Program-made: the position numbers and the translations under genes
Assembly (NCBI GenBank): GCA_025357175.1
Contig: JANXPS010000309.1
Coordinates: forward strand, 1 to 8,706
Direction of reading: 5' to 3'
Source of the DNA: Deltaproteobacteria bacterium
Lineage (GTDB): Bacteria; Desulfobacterota; Deferrimicrobia; Deferrimicrobiales; Deferrimicrobiaceae
DNA: 8,706 nucleotides
Shown: positions 5,664 through 8,706 of the stretch, in pieces
Position numbering within the stretch: position 1 is the stretch's first letter
Layout of the letters: each line of letters begins with the position of its first letter
The notes under the pieces: model-generated
What the model saw: the letters and a program-made list of their open reading frames with translations, nothing else
Databases searched by the model: none
Told to the model about the DNA's origin: nothing

Positions 5664-6923
5664 CATCCTCCGGCGGCGTTTGCGGGAGGCGGGAGGCAGC
5701 AGGAGGTCGACGACGTCGTCGACCGTGATGACGCCGAGCAGGCAATTGTCGTCGTCGACGACCGGCAGCGCCAGCAGGTTGTATTTCGAAATCAGCTCGG
5801 CGACGGCCTGGTGGTCGGACTCGGGGCGCACGGTGATCAACTTGCGGTGCATGACCTCGTCGAGCCGCTTCGACGGATCCGAAGAAAGGATCGCCTCCTT
5901 CAGCCCGAGCACGCCCAACAGTTTCTCGTCCTCGATCACGTACATGTAGTAGACGGCCTCGATATCCGGCGCATCTTCCTTGAAGCGGCGCATGGCCTCG
6001 CCTACGGTGGTTTCGGGCGGGTATTCGAGATAGTCGTTCGTCATTAGGCCGCCGGCGGTGTCGTCTTCGTGGTGCAGCAACTCGTGGACGTCCTCGGCTT
6101 CCTCCTTCTCCATCAGCCCCAGGATTTCCTGCGCCTTCTCGGCGGAGAGGTCGGCGATGACGTCGGCGGCCTCGTCGGGGGGCATACGCTCGATGATGTC
6201 GGCCGCCTGCTCGCCATCCATGTCGGCGATGATGTCGGCCTGCACCTCGGGCTCGAGCTCGTGCAGCGCCTCGGCCGCGGTCTCGAGGTCGAGCTTCTCG
6301 AAGAACTCGGTGCGCTCGTCGGGCGCCAGGTCGCTGATGATCTGGGCGATGTCGGACGGGTGCAGGTCGGACATCGCATCCCGGGTGACCGACAGCGTCA
6401 GCCGGTCGAGCTTGGATTCGAGCGGCTGGATGACGGACCACGGGATGAGCTGGTGGCGGAGCGGGTGGCGGATCGCGCGGAAGAAGCCCTCCCCGCGACG
6501 CTCGATGCCGAGGCGCCGCAGCAGGCCGCGCATGCCGACATCGACGTCGGTCAGGCAGGCGTTCCCGCCTTCGTCGGTCAGCTTGACATCGTTGACCCGG
6601 ACGACCTTGGCGCCGTTGATGTCGACGATCTGCTTGTCGAGGATGTCCTTGGCGATCAGCAGCCGGTCGGGGGACGGAACGTACTCGGAGAGCGCGTCCT
6701 CGGGCTTGTGCGAGGAGATGATGCGCCGGTTGAATATCGCGATGTCTTCCCAGGGGAGGAAGCGCTGCGTCTTGTTTCGTTCGAGGACGATGCCGACCGC
6801 GCGCGGGAAGGGGCCGCCGCCCTCGACCGCGATGTCGCGCACCTTGCCCATCTCGTCGCCCTTCGGGTCGAGCACCGACTTGCCCAGTACGTCCGCGACG
6901 AACACTTCCCCGATCAGCGACAT
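5661..6923 (-). CDS. soluble MgtE-type Mg2+ sensor: PRC-barrel-like + MgtE_N + CBS pair, no channel domain
   Basis: This 420-residue protein looks like the cytosolic regulatory half of the Mg2+ channel MgtE, preceded by PRC-barrel segments. Residues about 5-65 form a PRC barrel (VADVLGKSVLDPKGDEMGKV, ending LPWEDIAIF). A second PRC-like unit spans about 88-168 and ends in LIPWSVIQPL. Residues about 186-290 are the MgtE N-domain superhelix, with repeated acidic helices such as LHPSDIAQIISDLAPDER. The linker DDTAGGLMT (287-295) is typical of MgtE. Two CBS domains follow (about 293-350 and 355-408; LLALPVVDDDNCLLGVITVD). In full MgtE a plug helix and five membrane helices come next; here the protein ends with a basic tail (RKRRRRM) and has no hydrophobic helix. 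The start has GGGAGGG 6 nt upstream and a good sigma70-like promoter. The role is inferred: sensing Mg2+ and gating a separate transporter, perhaps the Nramp-type protein encoded nearby. It should not be annotated as a Mg2+ transporter itself. Confidence 0.9.
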   Translation of the reverse strand: MSLIGEVFVADVLGKSVLDPKGDEMGKVRDIAVEGGGPFPRAVGIVLERNKTQRFLPWEDIAIFNRRIISSHKPEDALSEYVPSPDRLLIAKDILDKQIVDINGAKVVRVNDVKLTDEGGNACLTDVDVGMRGLLRRLGIERRGEGFFRAIRHPLRHQLIPWSVIQPLESKLDRLTLSVTRDAMSDLHPSDIAQIISDLAPDERTEFFEKLDLETAAEALHELEPEVQADIIADMDGEQAADIIERMPPDEAADVIADLSAEKAQEILGLMEKEEAEDVHELLHHEDDTAGGLMTNDYLEYPPETTVGEAMRRFKEDAPDIEAVYYMYVIEDEKLLGVLGLKEAILSSDPSKRLDEVMHRKLITVRPESDHQAVAELISKYNLLALPVVDDDNCLLGVITVDDVVDLLLPPASRKRRRRM

Positions 6924-6964
6924 GTCGGTCCCTCCCGTTTCATCCGTTTTCCGGACGATGGTCT

Positions 6965-6993
6965 ACTCTACGGAGCGCCTTGAGCGAGGTCAA
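6965..6993 (-). promoter_or_regulatory. sigma70-like promoter of the MgtE-like gene
   Basis: On the minus strand, TTGACC (6993-6988, five of six to TTGACA) is separated by exactly 17 bp from TAGAGT (6970-6965, four of six to TATAAT). Transcription would begin near 6958, giving a 35-nt leader with GGGAGGG before the ATG at 6923. Its -35 box is inside the inverted repeat at 6978-6995, so occupancy of that repeat should block it. Confidence 0.6.
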
Positions 6994-6995
6994 GG
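6978..6995. promoter_or_regulatory. perfect inverted repeat CCTTGA-N6-TCAAGG, candidate operator
   Basis: Two perfect 6-bp arms (6978-6983 and 6990-6995) flank a 6-bp spacer, 18 bp in all, the size of a dimeric repressor site. It covers the -35 box of the MgtE-like promoter. It lies upstream of the likely transcription start of both flanking genes, so an RNA hairpin role is improbable. The cognate regulator is unknown. Confidence 0.45.
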
Positions 6996-7011
6996 AACGG
7001 CTTTTGCCGTT
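6996..7011. promoter_or_regulatory. perfect inverted repeat AACGGC-TTTT-GCCGTT, second candidate operator
   Basis: Perfect 6-bp arms (6996-7001 and 7006-7011) surround a TTTT centre. The repeat directly abuts the previous one and contains the candidate -35 box of the polyferredoxin promoter. It could be a regulator site; as RNA it would be a hairpin with a tetraloop, but it seems to lie outside both transcripts. Confidence 0.45.
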
Positions 7012-7032
7012 GGGCGATAGTGCTAATCTAAT
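7004..7032 (+). promoter_or_regulatory. sigma70-like promoter of the polyferredoxin gene
   Basis: TTGCCG (7004-7009, four of six) and TCTAAT (7027-7032, five of six) are separated by 17 bp. A start near 7040 leaves about 27 nt before the ATG at 7067, including GAGGAG at 7050-7055. This placement argues against the upstream TTG start at 6980, which would lie ahead of the promoter. Confidence 0.5.
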
Positions 7033-7066
7033 ACAAGTACCGCAACCTCGAGGAGCCTTCATCCGC

Positions 7067-8083
7067 ATGAGCCACCGAAATTCTTATCGCTCCCTCCCCC
7101 TCGTCCGATGGGGCGTGCAGGGCGCCTACCTGCTTTTCTGCCTCGGCATCGGAATCGAATTCGCGCGCTTCCACGGACAGATTCTCGCCGGAGGCCCGGT
7201 CACCGCGCACCGCCCGGGCGCGATCGAGGCGTTCCTGCCCATCAGCGCGCTGATGGGGCTCAAGCGGTTCCTGTTGACGGGGCAGTACGACGCGATCCAT
7301 CCGGCGGGGCTTACGATCTTCATCGCGGCGCTGCTATCGGCCTTTTTCGCCCGGAAGGTGTTCTGCTCGTGGGTGTGCCCGGTCGGCACCCTGTCGCGCG
7401 GGATCGAATGGCTGGGCGGGAAGACGCTGTGGCGAAAACGGAAGGCCGACACGCTCGTCCCGACCTGGCTCGACCGGTCGCTGATGTCGCTGAAATATCT
7501 GCTGCTGGCTTTTTTCGGCTGGATCGTGCTGGTTCGGATGGATGTTCCCGCGATCGAGGCGTTCATGTTCGGGCAGTACAACGTGGCGGTCGACGCGAAG
7601 ATGCTGCTCTTCTTTACCGACATGTCGCGCACCGTGGCCATATCGCTTGTCGTGCTGGCCGCGCTGTCGTTCGTCGTCAAGCATTTCTGGTGCCGCTACC
7701 TGTGCCCTTACGGCGCGATGCTCGGCCTGTTCTCGTGGCTGTCGCCGCAGAAGGTCGTCCGCGACGCCTCCGCCTGCATCGACTGCCGCGCCTGCACCCG
7801 CACGTGCCCGGCCGAGATCACCGTGCACCTGAAGGCCGCCGCGGCCACGCCCGAGTGCACCGGCTGCCTGTCGTGCGTCGCCGCCTGCCCGGTCGAGGAC
7901 TGCCTCACGGTCGGCCGGAAGGGGCGCGCCGGCTGGTCGCCCTGGCTGCTGCCCGCCGCGGGGCTCGGCACGATCCTGCTGATCTGGGCGGCGGCCAGGC
8001 TTACGGGTCACTGGAACCACGCGATCCCGCTGCCCGACCTCGCGGAGGCCTACCGGCAGGCGGCGTCGCTCGCGCATCCGTAG
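7067..8083 (+). CDS. NapH/MauN-type membrane polyferredoxin (quinol-linked 4Fe-4S electron transfer protein)
   Basis: This 338-residue inner-membrane iron-sulfur protein is of the family that includes NapH, MauN and the C-terminal part of NosR. It has about five hydrophobic helices (near 17-33, 80-97, 142-160, 188-206 and 291-311). Two CxxxCP motifs sit at helix ends: Cys100-Cys104 (CSWVCP) and Cys209-Cys213 (CRYLCP). Two classical 4Fe-4S motifs follow on the cytoplasmic side: Cys237/240/243/247 and Cys264/267/270/274, each ending in CP. Family members move electrons between the quinol pool and a partner enzyme or a reductive maturation step. No partner gene (NapG, NosZ, periplasmic reductase) lies in the window, so the pathway is open. 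The ATG at 7067 is chosen because GAGGAG lies 11 nt upstream and a promoter at 7004-7032 precedes it. A TTG at 6980 preceded by GGAG is an alternative that would add 29 residues. The stop lies 22 bp from the convergent transglycosylase gene. Confidence 0.88.
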   Translation: MSHRNSYRSLPLVRWGVQGAYLLFCLGIGIEFARFHGQILAGGPVTAHRPGAIEAFLPISALMGLKRFLLTGQYDAIHPAGLTIFIAALLSAFFARKVFCSWVCPVGTLSRGIEWLGGKTLWRKRKADTLVPTWLDRSLMSLKYLLLAFFGWIVLVRMDVPAIEAFMFGQYNVAVDAKMLLFFTDMSRTVAISLVVLAALSFVVKHFWCRYLCPYGAMLGLFSWLSPQKVVRDASACIDCRACTRTCPAEITVHLKAAAATPECTGCLSCVAACPVEDCLTVGRKGRAGWSPWLLPAAGLGTILLIWAAARLTGHWNHAIPLPDLAEAYRQAASLAHP

Positions 8084-8105
8084 GAAATCGGCGAGAACCG
8101 CAAAG

Positions 8106-8706
8106 CTAGATGATGTCGTTGTCGTTCGCGGCCGGTTGTGCGTCTTCCGGCGAAGCGGGACCCGGAGGCGCCGCGATCGGATTGTCGAGCGAAAGGCCCG
8201 GCGGCAGCGGCTCGACCGGCGGCGGGGCGGCGAGCGCCTTTTCGACTTTCCGCTCGAGGCCGGAGAGGTTCGGCCTCTCGGCGAGCGCCTGCGCGAGCTG
8301 CTCCCGCGAGATCATGCCCGCCGCCGCCATCCGGCGGAGGATCCGCGTCGACCGGACGAGCACCTTGTCCATCTTCTTGTACGGGTTGAGCACCTTCGGG
8401 CCAGGCAGCATCGCCGCGAAGAAGGCGCACTCGCGCACGGTCAGCGCCGAGGCGGGCTTGCCGAAGTAATAACGCGCCCCCTCCCCGATCCCGTAGACCA
8501 TCGGTCCCAGCTCGACCACGTTCAGGTAGAGTTCGAGCACGCGCGCCTTGCTCAGCTCCCGGTCGAGCCGGCGGGCCAGGTAGATCTCCTTCACCTTCCG
8601 CGTGATCGTCCGCTCGCGGGACAGGTACAGGTTCTTCGCGAGTTGCTGCGTGATGGTGCTGCCGCCGCGCGCGAACTTCCCCTTCTTGATGTCGTCCTCG
8701 ATCGCC
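8106..8706 (-). CDS. mtgA: GT51 monofunctional peptidoglycan transglycosylase (C-terminal 199 residues, runs off the right edge)
   Basis: This is the 3' part of a glycosyltransferase family 51 gene. These enzymes polymerise lipid II into glycan strands at the outer face of the inner membrane. The frame is open to the window edge. Visible motifs, in order, are GGSTITQQLAKNLYL (visible residues 14-28), RKVKEIYLARRLD with SKARVLELYLN, then VELGPMVYGIGEGARYYFGK, and ECAFFAAMLPGPKVLNPYK. The catalytic Glu motif (EDxxFxxHxG) and the membrane anchor should lie just outside the window. No transpeptidase domain follows, so it is a monofunctional enzyme rather than a class A PBP. After the catalytic domain there is a tail of about 60 residues, rich in Pro and Ala and ending in NDNDII, longer than in a minimal MtgA and probably disordered. 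The GTG near 8594 is internal, not a start. The gene converges with the polyferredoxin gene. Confidence 0.9.
   Translation of the reverse strand, partial: AIEDDIKKGKFARGGSTITQQLAKNLYLSRERTITRKVKEIYLARRLDRELSKARVLELYLNVVELGPMVYGIGEGARYYFGKPASALTVRECAFFAAMLPGPKVLNPYKKMDKVLVRSTRILRRMAAAGMISREQLAQALAERPNLSGLERKVEKALAAPPPVEPLPPGLSLDNPIAAPPGPASPEDAQPAANDNDII

Noticed and set aside
3700..5949. A 749-codon plus-strand frame running across the Nramp gene, the PilZ gene and part of the MgtE-like gene.
   Set aside because: It is out of frame with three well-supported genes, extremely rich in Arg, and shows no domain.
6069..6983. Long plus-strand frames antisense to the MgtE-like gene (304 and 320 codons).
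   Set aside because: These are shadows of a strongly biased acidic protein; the minus strand explains the DNA fully.
6980..7066. TTG start at 6980 for the polyferredoxin, preceded by GGAG.
   Set aside because: It would lie upstream of the best promoter for the gene and inside the divergent control region; the added residues have no family resemblance. Not fully excluded.
8084..8105. Terminator between the convergent polyferredoxin and transglycosylase genes.
   Set aside because: The 22-bp gap contains no stable inverted repeat and no T-run.

Overview
The window is about 8.7 kb of high-GC DNA packed with bacterial genes. The gene content suggests a deltaproteobacterial, Desulfuromonadota/Geobacter-like organism. 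It includes a stand-alone DUF3365-type c-heme protein, an NtrC-type two-component pair, a PilZ protein with an unusual N-terminus, a MgtE-like regulator without a membrane domain, and a NapH-like polyferredoxin. That taxonomic guess is inference; there is no rRNA or other marker gene. I see no tRNA, rRNA, CRISPR array, insertion sequence or phage gene. Eight protein genes are supported, and two of them run off the ends.

Left block, minus strand, 3538 down to 1: a probable four-gene operon. The order is periplasmic DUF3365 c-type heme protein, sigma54-dependent NtrC-family response regulator, membrane histidine kinase, then a canonical Nramp Mn/Fe transporter (mntH, only its first 117 codons are in view). 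The spacings are 14 nt, a 1-nt TGATG overlap, and 11 nt, so co-transcription is likely. The layout suggests a redox- or heme-linked signalling system tied to manganese or iron uptake.

Middle block, plus strand, 3680 to 5638: a second Nramp-superfamily transporter followed 6 nt later by a PilZ (c-di-GMP receptor) protein. This Nramp lacks the usual metal-site residues: DPGN is replaced by DAGG, and the helix-6 Met by Ala. That pattern resembles NRAMP-related magnesium transporters rather than Mn/Fe transporters. The 141-bp gap separating it from the heme-protein operon holds candidate divergent promoters and three decamers in tandem.

Converging on the PilZ gene from the minus strand (6923 to 5661) is a soluble protein made of two PRC-barrel-like segments, the MgtE Mg2+-sensing helical domain and a CBS pair, with no MgtE channel domain. 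Beside a putative Nramp-type Mg2+ transporter, this suggests a split system: an NRAMP-fold pore plus a stand-alone MgtE-type Mg2+ sensor. This is the most interesting hypothesis in the window.

Right block: a 143-bp divergent control region (6924-7066) separates the MgtE-like gene from a NapH/MauN-type membrane polyferredoxin. It carries two good sigma70-like promoters, each with its -35 box inside its own inverted repeat. The window ends in the 3' part of a GT51 monofunctional peptidoglycan transglycosylase (mtgA-like), convergent with the polyferredoxin gene.
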